Positions 26,143-37,891 of a DNA stretch of 64,000 bases are shown in pieces (the stretch's first letter is position 1; each line of letters starts with the position of its first letter). The stretch is from the NCBI GenBank assembly GCA_963920765.1, contig OY987246.1, forward strand, positions 17,542,868-17,606,867. The letters run 5' to 3'. The translations under genes were made by a program, and so were the position numbers. Under the pieces are notes generated by a model. The model was not told the origin of the DNA and did no database searches. It saw only the letters and a list, made by a program, of their open reading frames with translations. Source of the stretch: Ulota crispa (lineage: Eukaryota; Streptophyta; Bryopsida; Orthotrichales; Orthotrichaceae).

Positions 26143-28194
26143 CTTATATAAGGAGTATTGCAGAAAATTGTGGCATTTCCCATTCTCAACTGGTTTTCCA
26201 TACCCGCCTAAACCGGATATGCCATGCACTGAGGGAATCTGCAATGCACCCGGCAACTGTGCCTCTATCGGCACTATACCGAGCAGGTAGGGCTCGGTTT
26301 ATTGCACATATGTTGATTTGTGCCCCGCCTTGTCAGTGCTAGAAATACACAATTTGCTTGGGCTGCCCCTTCCTCCTAGCTGCCATGCTTGAGACCAAAA
26401 AAACTAGTCTAATTGCTTGATTTGTTAATACAACACTAATGTAGCAACACTCATAAATGTGAAATTAAGGATTTTGTAGTAGGTAAATCAATTGATGAAC
26501 ATTGAAGAAAATATTGTGAAGCTAGCAAGAAGAAATCAAAAATATTGACACTAGTTTCAAAGTTCCAATTGCAAGCATTTGTTCACAAAAATTTCTCAAA
26601 GTCCTAAATTAATGAAAAGGTATAGTTGTGTGTATAAGATGTCTTCAATGTGGTCATATGCTCATAATACTAACCCTATGAGTTCTTAAGTAGTGAGATG
26701 AGACACTCAAAACCGTCATGCCAATCACCCAAAACCATCACTTAGTCACCCATAACCAATTTTTTTTGTATTTGTGAGTCACTGACGGTTTGTCACAAGA
26801 GTAGGTAACCCCATGGAGACCCTCACGAGCATGGGTGTTGCTACCTTGAAACCACACCTACCTGCAACCAAAGCAACACCCATGCTCGTGAGGGTCTCCA
26901 TGGGGTTACCTACTCTTGTGACAAACCGTCAGTGACTCACAAATACAAAAAAAATTGGTTATGGGTGACTAAGTGATGGTTTTGGGTGATTGGCATGACG
27001 GTTTTGAGTGTCTCATCTCACTACTTAAGAACTCATAGGGTTAGTATTATGAGCATATGACCACATTGAAGACATCTTATACACACAACTATACCTTTTC
27101 ATTAATTTAGGACTTTGAGAAATTTTTGTGAACAAATGCTTGCAATTGGAACTTTGAAACTAGTGTCAATATTTTTGATTTCCTCTTGCTAGCTTCACAA
27201 TATTTTCTTCAATGTTCATCAATTGATTTACCTACTACAAAATCCTTAATTTCACATTTATGAGTGTTGCTACATTAGTGTTGTATTAACAAATCAAGCA
27301 ATTAGACTAGTTTTTCTGGTCTCAAGCATGGCAGCTAGGAGGGAGGGGCAGCCCAAGCAAATTGTGTATTTCTAGCATTGACAAGGCGGGGCACAGATCG
27401 ACGTATGTGAAGTAAACCGAGCCAGCAGGTAGTTCTTTGCAAAAAAAAATTGCCCCAATGCAACCATCATGAGACCCGGCTCTTCCAAGGTCTCAGTATG
27501 CAACCCTCCAACTCCAGCAAATTTTCACAATGTGAAGGGTCTGTCAATTGGCTCTAGGTATAAATAGTCATCAATGTGAACCAATTTCTCTGTTGTCAAT
27601 CCCTTTCAGCATTGGAAAGCATGCTACATCCTTTGTTGCAATGAAAAGTATAGATTCTTTAGTATATTTCTTTAAATAATGAAAAAGTTCATATGATGTT
27701 TGGATTACTGGCTTTGCATTGGAGTGGTTTGTTCTTTCAAAGCGCCAGTACTATGCTGGCCTCTTGGAATGCCCCTCCACATGCGGATACATGTATTGTT
27801 TGCCGGGTGACCACTACATATGCCCTCAGGGCATCCTCAGTCCATACCCAGCATATGAGCCCTTCAAGAGGCCTTGTTCAAGGGATCTTCACCCACATGA
27901 GCGAGGTAGCGGTCCATGGGATCCAGTGCTATCGGTAATAAGAACCTTAAAGGCAATTACAAGCAATTTTTGATGAACTTCATTCATCTACTTTATACTT
28001 GATGCTCTTTGTTGTTTCTATAACTTTAGCCCTTCCGCACATGTTGCCACCATTTCGGGTTGACTTCACAAGTAGCGAGCTGCTTGAAGGGGTCCGTCAA
28101 AGCCTCTGAAACTAGCAGGTATGCGCAGGTTTTTGGCGACCCCTCTATCTTGACAAGGAACATGCCAATTGCATTGGATCGTGGCAACCGTTAA
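26143..28194 (+). other. Candidate exons of an unrecognised cysteine-rich protein
   Basis: Three stretches look protein-coding but I cannot assign a family. The first (to 26286, before GTAG) reads Pro/Cys-rich, with PMPCTEGICNAPGNC in the reading used here (DMPCTEGICNAPGNC preceded by PYPPKP). The second (about 27743-27934) includes ECPSTCGYMYCLPGDHYICP and a PYPAYEPFKRPC stretch. It is followed by a GT donor and, after a 95-bp intron with a TAG acceptor, by the third (28030-28194), which opens PFRTCCHHFGLTSQVASC and runs to a stop. Exons two and three join in phase. Exon one to exon two does not join in phase with the most obvious acceptor. An overlapping frame with ATG at 27693 and a hydrophobic N-terminus is also open. 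The 1.13-kb hairpin element lies immediately after the exon-one donor. This may be a degraded gene. Confidence 0.3.
26291..27423. mobile_element. Near-perfect 1.13-kb hairpin MITE with 9-bp target duplication
   Basis: Two arms of about 560 bp are inverted copies separated by only about 26 bp (centre near 26860). Termini are GGCTCGGTTTA and TAAACCGAGCC. AGCAGGTAG occurs directly on both sides (26282-26290 and 27424-27432), a perfect 9-bp duplication typical of Mutator-like insertion. The arms differ at only scattered positions in their outer ends and are almost identical towards the centre. If transcribed, the RNA would fold into a long duplex. Confidence 0.9.
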
Positions 28195-28402
28195 AAGGCT
28201 AGACCCCACCGTGTAAGTACCGGTAGAGGCCTATTCACCCAGCTGGATTGAGGATGCCCTTATACTATAATCATTCTTTCTCATATTATAGATCTGGTCA
28301 ATTTTTCTCTTGCAGTTTCAAAGTTCAATAAGTTATTTACATTTTAACCAGCCATCAATACTAACTGCCTATTTTCCATGCACATTGAGCTTCCCCAGCT
28401 AC

Positions 28403-28733
28403 CAGTAATAAGATAGGAGCACCCACAAGCGTCAATTTAAGGTTTTTGAACATGATGAGTATTAATAAACATCTAACAAATTATACAATCCTACTAGGAA
28501 CAAAAAAATAATGAGTTTGCACATTCAAATGTATTATTTAGAGACTATGAGAATAAGTTGTGAATTTTTAAAGAGCAAACTACCATTGCACCCATAATCA
28601 ACACTAAGGTTTCATGTTCACATGTTGTACAGTACATCCTTGTAATTACATCTATTCATTTCCACAGATTTTTCAAGATTTCAAAATTGATGGTTATGGA
28701 GACACTAACACTTATGGGTGTTCCTACCTTACC
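28403..28733. mobile_element. Diverged relative of the GGTAGGAGCACCC MITE
   Basis: The ends AAGATAGGAGCACCCACAAG and CTTATGGGTGTTCCTACCTT are inverted. The interior does not obviously pair. Confidence 0.5.
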
Positions 28734-28792
28734 CATCATTTCCCTTCTTCAACTGGTTTCTCATTTGCATATCTCAAAGACTTATGCTTTGG

Positions 28793-29115
28793 TTAGCCCC
28801 TAAACGCCAAGGCGGACTAAAAAGGTCTGTTGCATACCATTTTCAGAAGTGATCATAAACACATGGTCATCATGACAGATAAAAAATATCTCATTAGATG
28901 TACTCATATTTTTGGGTTATCCAAATTGTGAGAAGATTTAGAGACATGGTGTTAGGTCCCGTGCTGTCCTTTGTGCAATTTTCATGAGGGTATCATGCAC
29001 TGTTGACTTTTGCAACTTTTAGAAACAATATCACAATGAATGGACACTTGCCAGAATACTGTTGAACACTATAAAGGGATTGGTCATGGTGACTAGCCTG
29101 GTGTTTAAGGGTTAA
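28793..29115. mobile_element. TTAA-type element, family B
   Basis: 323 bp from TTAGCCCCTAAACGCCAAGG to CCTGGTGTTTAAGGGTTAA. The interior (agaagatttagagacatggt, gttgacttttgcaactttta) is shared with 23325-23576 and 45578-45962. Confidence 0.72.
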
Positions 29116-29560
29116 ACAATGTTCCAAAATTTTGACAAGTTTTTATCCTATGTTTTCAAAGATGAATCAAGCTTTTATTTTGTTAAAAGCACAATAATTG
29201 CTGATTTTCTCTGAGCATAGGGCAATAGGGCATAAGTCCTACTCTCCGACCCAATGTACGTGAAGTACCGGCATTTAGTTACAAGTTAGCCGGTTGATTT
29301 TGAGAATAACCAAGTTGAATCCATAAATTTAGGAAAAAGGAAAAAATATATATATATTCTTTATCTTCTATAAGCTTAGCCGGAAGTATACTCTAAACAA
29401 CCGATTAGCCCAAGAGAATGTAGGATATTGGTTGATTAAGCTTAAAAAAGCTTCCCGGACTGTGCTCCGGCCCAGCTGGGTGGTCTGGTCTCTGTTGTCA
29501 AATTGATCACCCCCGCGGCCCCGCCCCTTGAGGGTTGGTCAACCCTTTATTTCTCCACAG

Positions 29561-29797
29561 GAGAACAGTAGAAAGCTCATATTGACTTCCCAAGTAAAGT
29601 CTCCTTCAAAAGCACCAAATTCTCAGTCCCCTCAAAGTCCAACACCAACAACAGTGAACAGCTGCAACCTCACGCACCTTTTTCAGTTCTTCCATGGCTC
29701 CATGACCCTCTCAATTCAAATCTCCAGCAAGCCAACTCCTGTTCAAGGAATTATACTAAGTTCCAGTAATTACAATTACAGCGGTGTCTTACTCCAG
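29561..29797 (+). other. Candidate isolated internal exon, unrecognised
   Basis: A 79-codon open stretch begins after a strong pyrimidine-rich acceptor (TTTATTTCTCCACAG) and ends at CAG followed by GTAAAG. It is Ser/Pro/Thr-rich at first (SPSKAPNSQSPQSPTPTT), then becomes hydrophobic and beta-like. The composition is more GC-rich than its surroundings. It may belong with the cysteine-rich exons at 26-28 kb or be a captured exon. No family was recognised. Confidence 0.3.
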
Positions 29798-31991
29798 GTA
29801 AAGAGGCCCACATTTCAAGGATGCTGCAAGAAAAAATAAAACATGGGAGGTGCTACGAAAGTGGTGTATGGCAGCACTCGGCAAGAATAGTGTAGCCATG
29901 AATTAGTGTAGTCATGAATTAGAGTAGCCTTGATGCATAGTTCAACAAAATGGTAATTAAATTCTGGTATTAATATATAATAAATGGGGCCCACTCAATG
30001 CAGTGAAGTGAGACACAAAGAGAAAATTTGATGGATACCCTTGAAATATGCAATATTTGTACAGGTGCCCCTTTATTTTTAAGGTATTGCACAAATATCC
30101 TTAACTATTTTCATAATTGCAAAAACACCCTTCTCCATAGTTATCAAAGGTGGATGTCACTTGTTTTTGAATAGTAAGGGGCATGCACCCTTGATTAATG
30201 TGAAGAAGGATAGTTTGGCAACTATGAAAGTATGTCAAAGATATTTGTGCAATTTTTGAAAAACCAAGGACACATGTACAGTTATTGCATATTTCAAGGG
30301 TATCCATCAAATTTTCCTTTGTTTGTTGTAATTCAATACCAATACATATCATTGGCTCTTAGAGCTCTCTTTGTTTTACTTGTACTTTCCTCTCTTTGGA
30401 ATATCATAAAGTGAGAAGTACAACCTAAATAAAAATGTGATTCTAATACTATTCTTGTACTATAAAGTGGGAAAAAAATTGAAGAAAATAAATAAACTTA
30501 AGCTTGTTTCTTAATTGATTTGTTAGTTACATATAATTTTGGATTTTCATTAAAAAAATTGAAGGAAAAACTGGATTATTGTACAAAGAATTCATAAATT
30601 CCCAAGGACTAATTTTATCCATCAAAACAGAATCTTCAAAATAAAATGACACTTTGACTAATATGACTTGAACTTGCTTTTAGGGCTAAAAAAATACAGA
30701 AATAAATGTTGGTAATCAATACTTTTTTTTGAATTTTGGATTTTGGAGATAAGCCACAATAGCAGCAACATCATGATTCACCAAATAACTTGTTAGCTTA
30801 CATGCAATGAAATTTCTGAATCAAATGACTACCTTCTTTGTAAGTTGTAACCACATAAGGTAGACATACCCATTCCTAAGCGGCACTCAATTCGGCACCC
30901 TACTTTTGAGGTGTTCACAATCTACTCTAGAACCCAAAGTGGAGCACTGAATGTTGCTTGCATAATTGAATTCTGCTACATATCAGCTGCTAAGTTGCTT
31001 TGAGAGTGATGGGATTGAAACCATCATAAGAATCTATAGTACCTTTTTCCACAAAAATGACATTCCATGATAGCTTGTTGAAAGGCTAACCGTGCGGATT
31101 TTTTTCTAGATTTTCTGAGACCTTGACGTATCCCAAAACCTTAAGCGATTGGGTATGGGTCTGTCTACCTTACATTCTATTGCAAACAAAACTACACAAT
31201 TTGTTTCAATAATTGCAAGATTTTGAACAGTGCAAGATCTTTTCACACCATTTGGGATAAACTTTGTCTAATCAATATGAAAACATGACATTCCTACCAC
31301 CTTTGTTCTCTAAGTAATTTTTTGCCTATAATGTTCCATAATCCAATTATGGAGCAACTTAGTGGTTGAATCTCCAAAGTAATATGGCAATTTTCACTTG
31401 TTCTTTGTTTAAGCTATATGCTTACAAAACCTTCTTGAAATTTTGATCTTTTGAGCCATACTTTTTAAGATAATATTTAAATATTGTAAGCACAGAGTAT
31501 ATTAAATTAAAGTAAATTTTAGTTAACTACTTTAGTAATACACCTTGCAAAATCAATACTCCTTGCAAAAGTGCAAACTAGCGTTGTTAGTGCAGGGCAT
31601 AACACTTGGAATAATTTGAGTAAAGGTAGGAGGCTCATGAATAGAGCATCTAAGGGTTGAAACTGAATTTTGGGGAGGTGGAACTTCTTGAAATATTTTT
31701 CAACAAATTTTCCTTCAAAGAAAAGAAGAATTGGCATCTAACTCAAGTTGTTTCACTTTTTTTGGAGTTTTGTAGAATTAGTTATGAAATTTTGACTTGA
31801 ATTTTGATGTTGAAATGGCACAAGGCTCTAAAATGGTGCATCTCCTCAAGTGTACATTTCTCTCAAGACATTTCTTCTACATTGTTGAAGGGCTATGAAA
31901 AACAATGTATACAAACATAATACATTTGAGAAGGTGCACCATTTCAGAGCCTGCATGCTTTTAGAACCTCCTACCTTACCTATATTGTTTT
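29798..31991. other. AT-rich intergenic
   Basis: Holds the diverged MITE at 30021 and otherwise nothing recognised. Confidence 0.55.
30021..30321. mobile_element. Diverged MITE related to the GATACCCCT family
   Basis: Ends AGAAAATTTGATGGATACCC and GGGTATCCATCAAATTTTCC are inverted, followed inward by TTGAAATATGCAAT and its complement. The wording matches the Mutator-like family at 43.8, 53.7, 55.3 and 59.1 kb, but no convincing target duplication is seen. Confidence 0.7.
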
Positions 31992-32730
31992 GGGAATGAC
32001 TAGGTAGGCACCCATAGTTGCTATGTGGACACCCCCTATAGCCCAATCTATTAAATTTGAGATTAGTAATATCAAAACAATATTTTAGCGCACATCTACA
32101 TCTACATCTACAAGTGTTGTGAACATATAACAAACACTATAAGAAAAAAGGCCATTTTTGCCTAAGGATTTTGATTACAAAAAAGACTAACACAACTAAG
32201 TCTAATTTACTAGTCAATATGACCACATGTAGTCATAAATAATTTAATTAGTCATGACTAATTTAATTTCGGACTACATGTAGTCATATTTATGACTACA
32301 TGTAGTCATAAATTAAACCACTTGATTGATACTAAACTAGTCAAATGGTCTTAGTCATTGTATAGTTTTGGTAGTCAAAATCATTAATAACAAATGACCC
32401 TTTTTCTTGTAGTGAAATATGTCTCATTTGTGGCATGGTCAAAATAGTTTTGGTAATCAAAATCCTTGATAAAAAAATGACCCTTTTTCTTGTAGTGAAA
32501 TATGTCTCATTTGTGACATGGTCAAAAATTAAACTTATAAATGGAGAGAGCAACTAGCTTAGCTCTTGACCACGTCACAAATAAGATATATTTGTTATAT
32601 GTCCACAATACTTGTAGACGCAAATATACCCTAATATGTTGTTTTGATTTTATTAATAATATTCTCAAGTCTAACAGGCCGGCTATAGGGGGGTGTCCAT
32701 AGCAACTGGGGGTGTCCCCTAGTCATTCCC
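31992..32730. mobile_element. 740-bp long-terminal-inverted-repeat element containing a CACTA MITE
   Basis: Ends GGGAATGACTAGG and CCTAGTCATTCCC lead into about 150 bp of imperfect inverted repeat, including AGTTGCTATG...GGACACCCCCTATAGCC and the ACATATAACAAA blocks. The target duplication is unclear. The CACTA element at 32135 lies just inside the left repeat. Confidence 0.75.
32135..32414. mobile_element. 280-bp CACTA-type MITE
   Basis: Ends CACTATAAGAAAAAAGG and CCTTTTTCTTGTAGTG are inverted, with AAA on both sides. The interior holds several copies of the dyad GACTACATGTAGTC. Part of its right end plus flank is repeated at 32440-32520. Confidence 0.85.
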
Positions 32731-32792
32731 TTTGTTCTTCCTTGTTTTTGAGAGGATGCATTTGCCGTTAATCGGTGGGGAGGCCTCTACGA

Positions 32793-32798
32793 TATAAA
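32793..32798 (+). promoter_or_regulatory. Candidate TATA box of chorismate synthase
   Basis: TATAAA sits about 320 bp before the chorismate synthase start, at the edge where the sequence becomes GC- and pyrimidine-rich. A transcript starting about 30 bp downstream would contain an upstream ATG at 32850 with a 69-codon open frame ending at 33059, before the main ATG at 33119. This is inferred from position and motif only. Confidence 0.35.
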
Positions 32799-33118
32799 CA
32801 CGCTACAAGATAGGAGAGGGACGGAAGTCAGCAAGGGTGTGCTGGGAAGATGACGACGGTCTTTTTTGCAGTCGCCTCCCTCGCTTCGACGTTGCTGGCT
32901 TTTTCTCCAATTGCGACGACGACCTCTTTTAGTCTCCCCCTCTCCCTCCTCCACGCTCTCCAGGCCTCTCGCATTTGCTTCCCGTACTTCTCCCTTGCTC
33001 TCTCTCACCGTCCTCTCCTCACTTCGAGCGAACTATTGTTGTTGCAAGAGCGGCCGTGAATTGACGTAAGAAAATTGTTGCTGTTGTTGTTGTTGTTAAG
33101 AGAGAGTTGCGAGCGAAG

Positions 33119-36100
33119 ATGAGCGCCATGGCGTTAGGGCAGGCAGGGCGAGTGCACACTGTGGACGTCCCTAGGGCGTTAGGACGGCCACACGGCGCCG
33201 AGAGGACTGCCGTGTTGGACACCGTCGGCGGACTGCGTCGCTGCAAGCCGGACTCCGTGCGTCTCGCGGCGGTTGGCTTGCCGGCGATGCAAGCACAGAC
33301 TGTGAGGCTTGGTGCGTACCGTTTCTTGTTTTGTTTTAAGCATTTGGCGATGAGCTCTTGATGATTGTGAGGCGGTGAACCGGATTTGGCTTTGACTTCT
33401 TTATAATGCGGTGAATGTGAATATCTAAATGGTTATCGAATTTGACTCTTAGTGTGAAGCTTGTTGCGTTTACGGTTGCTGCTTTCTTGTCCTCGTCTGG
33501 TTTTGTTTTAGACATTAGGTTGATGAGCTCTTGATGATGGTGAGGCTGTGAACCGGATTTGGCTTTTACTTGTTTGGAATGCGGTGAATGTGATTTTCTA
33601 AATGCTTATTGAATTTGACTCTTAGCTTGTTGCGTTTACGGTTGCTGCTTTCTTGTCCTCGTCTGGTTTTTGTTAATGTCAAGTCGTTGCTGGAGACCTC
33701 GATGCTGACGTGGTAATGATGACGTGGCGAAATGGATTTGGCTTAACGGAACGCGGTGGTACTCTTCGTCTAAATTGTTGTTGAATTGATGCAGAGGTGC
33801 GTGCGGGAGCTGGAAATACTTATGGCACTGCTTTTAGAGTTACGACGTTTGGCGAGTCTCATGGTGGAGGTGTCGGGTGTATAATTGATGGTTGCCCTCC
33901 CAGATTGCCTCTTTCTGAAGCTGACATGCAGGCCGAGCTGGACAGGAGGTGACTTTTCCTTACGATTGTGTACTGTATTTTGGTTGGTCTGAGATTGTGG
34001 TGGTTTTGGACATCGACTTTCTTGGCATCGCTCCTTTTCTGGACTAGTAATATTTGGGAATGCCATATGTGCTCGACAATTGCCTGCTTTTGTAATGTAC
34101 TTTGGGATTCAGATTCTTTGATAAGGCGTTTAGATTTGTGGCAGTCATGAAGAGTGCCTGCTGGACTGTTGGCATTTATGTAGCTGTAAGAGTGCCAATC
34201 GCGCAGGAGCAGCTGGAAATTTGAGTTCGATGGCTCTTGCAAGACTCAAATTTCTTGTGTTGATGCAATGCTTTTTACAGGAGGCCAGGGCAGAGCCGCA
34301 TCACCACTCCTCGGAACGAGACAGACACCTGCAAAATTATTTCAGGTGTTGGAAATGGTATGTTTCTGGTTCCACTTGCATCACATTTGATGGAATGACG
34401 GTTTAATTATCGCTGATTTTGAATTATGAATCGATATTTAGTCTGTATTAGTTTGATTTCTGTGATCAAATTTATGAGTTGTTTGTTTGGTTTAATGCAG
34501 GGCTCACACTTGGAACACCAATTGCTGTGACCGTTCCCAACACAGACCAGCGAGGAGGGGTAAGTAGAAACCCTTATTGCTTCTGGAAGAAAGTTCTTTA
34601 ATGATCGGAGGTAGAATGTGTTCAGTTAAATGCTTCGCCTCACATCAAAGTTGGCTAGTATGTCTCTGTTGAGAGATCCATGGACAGGTTTTGATCTTTG
34701 TGTTGGATGCGAGCAGGATTACTCTGAGATATCTGTTGCCTATAGGCCATCTCATGCCGATGCTACGTATGATTTTAAATACGGGGTCCGCGCTATCCAG
34801 GTACTCGAGTTGATCAACGACAGTCACCATTTGTGTGCAATCACACTTGTAACTTAGGCTTACTGTTTCCTGTAAATTATACATTCGTTGATCATGCTCG
34901 CTACTCATTTTTAGAGGAAGAAAGGCTGAACTATTATGAATGTGACTGTAGACAAGTATTGTTATAGATCTACACAGTTTTTGGCAGCAAACTTGAATTT
35001 TGTTCTTTGATTTTGCTATCTATAGAGTTGGATATTTATACAAACAGCTGCGTGCAGGGTGGAGGTAGGTCGTCTGCAAGGGAGACAATTGGTAGAGTAG
35101 CTGCAGGAGCAGTTGCCAAAAAGCTGCTCAAGTTGAAAGCTGGAACAGAGGTCCGTAGATTCTACTTCTTATAGTGGACGTTAGGTGCTGAAGAGCCTTT
35201 CAATTTGAGTGAAGCTTGAGGTCTTTATTTTTGGATGTACTCAACAGAACTGTGGAGTATGGATTTTGCTGAAAGTACCAACCTTTGTCAGGTGCTAGCG
35301 TACGTATCAAGGGTTCATGGAGTGGAGTTACCTGAGGAGTTGGTGGACCATGATACTTTGTCACTCGAGCAAGTAAGACGTGAATTATTTATCCTCTCTG
35401 ACCACACCTCGATCGATCTTTCAATTGGTGGATTGCTATCAAACTTTAAGCTAGATCTTATATGAATTTTCATTTATTTCTCTGCACAAATACGTGCTCA
35501 ACTTACAGATTTATTGTTCTTACGCATGCTCAATAAATTGGGGAAACATTGGCAGATTGAGAGCAACATTGTTCGTTGTCCCAATGAGGAATACGCAAAC
35601 AAGATGGTTAACGCCATTGATGCTGTTCGTGTTAGAGGGGACTCTGTTGGAGGAGTCGTAACCTGCATCGCCAGAAACGTCCCCAAGGTATGTTTCTGAA
35701 AGTACCTGATTAATTTTCAATTAAACTAATCAGGTTTTTTTTTTTTTTTCTATTTCTAATCTGAAGTACATGTATTGAGCATCGATTACAATCTTTTTGG
35801 ACAGGGTCTCGGCTCTCCGGTGTTTGACAAGCTGGAAGCAGAGCTTGCCAAAGCTGCTATGTCACTTCCGGCCACGAAAGGGTTTGAGATTGGAAGTGGC
35901 TTTGCTGGTACTATACTTTTCAGTGTTGTTGGAGTCACATGCTGTCATTCTTTATAAAGTTTTGACTGTGATTCATTACGTTAGTGATATAATAGCATGA
36001 TTCACTGCTTAAATTGTTATTCTCTGAGCTATGAAAAATTTATAACGAGCTATATATGAAATCTGATTCTAAACGCATTGGATACGCAGGGTCATTACAG

Positions 36101-37231
36101 CGCGGTTCTGAGCACAATGACGAGTTTTATGTTGATGAGCATGGTAATGTTCGAACACGCACAAACAGATCTGGAGGGGTTCAGGGGGGAATCTCTAATG
36201 GGGAGATGATCGTGCTTCGTATTGCTTTCAAGCCTACATCAACGATCACGGTATGTTCTTAGTTGCTTCCCTTCCAGTGTAAAATACCGAAACATAGGCT
36301 ACGTTTTCAAGATTTATAATCCACTCAAATATAACTGTTTGTTTGAGAAACTTTGGTGTTTTGTCTTCTTCTTCTTATTAAGAAGACTCGATTCTCGGCA
36401 ATTTTTGTAGGGAATTGCTAAAGCCACGCCCAAAATTGCTAACGCTACACCCGAATAAGCATGTGTTTTGCAAATTTAATGTTATTGTTTTAATTCAAGT
36501 GGTCCATCATTCATTCAATCAAGGCATTACCACCTTCTTGAAAGAAAGAAAAATAAATGCAATTTTTTGTTAAACTTTTATTGCACTATTGTTATGCATG
36601 TGACCTGTTTTTGCTTCTAAATATTTCCGAAGTCCTACATTTTTAGTTTCAAATTCAAGCACCTCCAATTTTTTTGAATATAGCGTTAGAATGATAAAGG
36701 TGAAACAAATCTTTTGTTCCAAATTTAGAAAATCAACATTAAATTCTCATAGTTTATGCTCAAAGCACACCTTGGGGTGTTGCGTTAGCAATTTTGGGTG
36801 TGGCTTTAGCAATTCCCTTTTTGTAAGATAATGTTTAGACCAATAGAATGCATGGTACATTTCACGCAGACCTCATCAGCACTGTGATGGAAGTCGGTAG
36901 TTGCAATGGTAAGTCTTATTTGTATTCACTTCAGGATTACATCTGACTGCAATTGTCCTGGTTTCATTTCATACAGAGCAAGCAGAAGACTGTCACTCGT
37001 GACAAGAAGGAAACAGAGCTACGGGCGCGTGGTCGTCACGATCCGTGTGTTGTGCCTCGAGCGGTGCCCATGGTGGAGGCCATGGTTGCTTTGGTGCTTG
37101 CAGACGCATTGCTGCAGCACTATGCACAGTGCCAGCTGCTACCGGAAGACCCTGTGCTCCAGGGTAACGAGTTACCACAAGCAAGGGAGCTAACGATAAA
37201 GGAGCAAGCATCAGTGTACAGCGAACACTGA
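33119..37231 (+). CDS. Chorismate synthase, plastid-targeted precursor
   Basis: This enzyme converts EPSP to chorismate, the last shikimate-pathway step, with reduced FMN. Eleven exons: 33119-33311, 33795-33948, 34281-34357, 34501-34560, 34688 or 34717-34800, 35058-35150, 35292-35372, 35556-35687, 35805-35907, 36090-36250, 36977-37231. The first 65 or so residues are Ala/Arg/Thr-rich and lack acidic runs, as in a plastid transit peptide. Mature-protein landmarks are [13 protein letters not shown] (His87), the second signature [28 protein letters not shown], and the third signature [13 protein letters not shown]. All introns are GT-AG and phases agree, except at the exon 4/5 junction: the usual acceptor (exon start 34717) shifts the frame by one, whereas the upstream acceptor (34688) keeps frame with about ten extra residues. 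With 34688 the product is 473 residues, slightly long for plants. A MITE lies in the last intron and a 173-bp tandem duplication in the first. Confidence 0.96.
33326..33671 (+). repeat. 173-bp tandem duplication in chorismate synthase intron 1
   Basis: GATGAGCTCTTGATGATTGT at 33349 recurs at 33522. Both units continue with GAACCGGATTTGGCTTT and GTTTACGGTTGCTGCTTTCT. A shorter related block follows. Confidence 0.88.
36410..36817. mobile_element. 408-bp MITE in chorismate synthase intron 10, 8-bp TSD
   Basis: Termini GGGAATTGCTAAAGCCACGC and GTGTGGCTTTAGCAATTCCC are inverted over about 40 bp. TTTTTGTA flanks both ends (36402-36409 and 36818-36825), a perfect 8-bp duplication of hAT size. A second copy is at 14574-14978. 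Confidence 0.9.
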
Positions 37232-37891
37232 GCCGTTGCTGTGGACTCCCTTTGTAAACTACGAACCCTAGTACTATTCTTTTTCGATATCAACATTTTA
37301 TTCAGGCCTTTTTCTACCGATATAGCAAGAAGCGAGGTTTTCATTTTATGTCAAGAAGCCAAGTTGCTTGGAGGTCAAGGAGGCTCCTAGTCCAGCTAAC
37401 TAGGTCCTTCAAATAACGCTATGGTCCTAGTGGAGTTTTCTGCTGCTGCCTTTAAGAAAGAACCAGCTCAAATGGCTTTTCAACAAGTTAGCTTAGATGT
37501 TCAGGTTTGGGTCTTGCTCTTAAGTTTTTTAGACATTCCGTTGGATCCCTTTGAAATGCAGCTCACATTATAACTGCATTTTTTAAAAGAGGTACGAACA
37601 AAGGGCTTCACAACCATGACTTTTAGGCCTAGTGTGCATGATTTTTGTCTATTTACATACGAGAGCTTGAAAGATATTGCTATTGATAGTTTTGTCTTCT
37701 GGGAGCTTTTTGTGCTATTTGTGTGAGTAGTACAGTACATTGGTCGTTCCCAGGTCCAGGGCCGCGTCCCTTGTCTCGCCCGGAGGGGCTTTCAGTATTG
37801 GTCCTTTCACTTCCGGTGGAGGTAGTTCCAAAAACCATTTAAATGTTGTCCATGTGTCTGATTTTACAGAACTTTTAGGTACTATGGTCCT

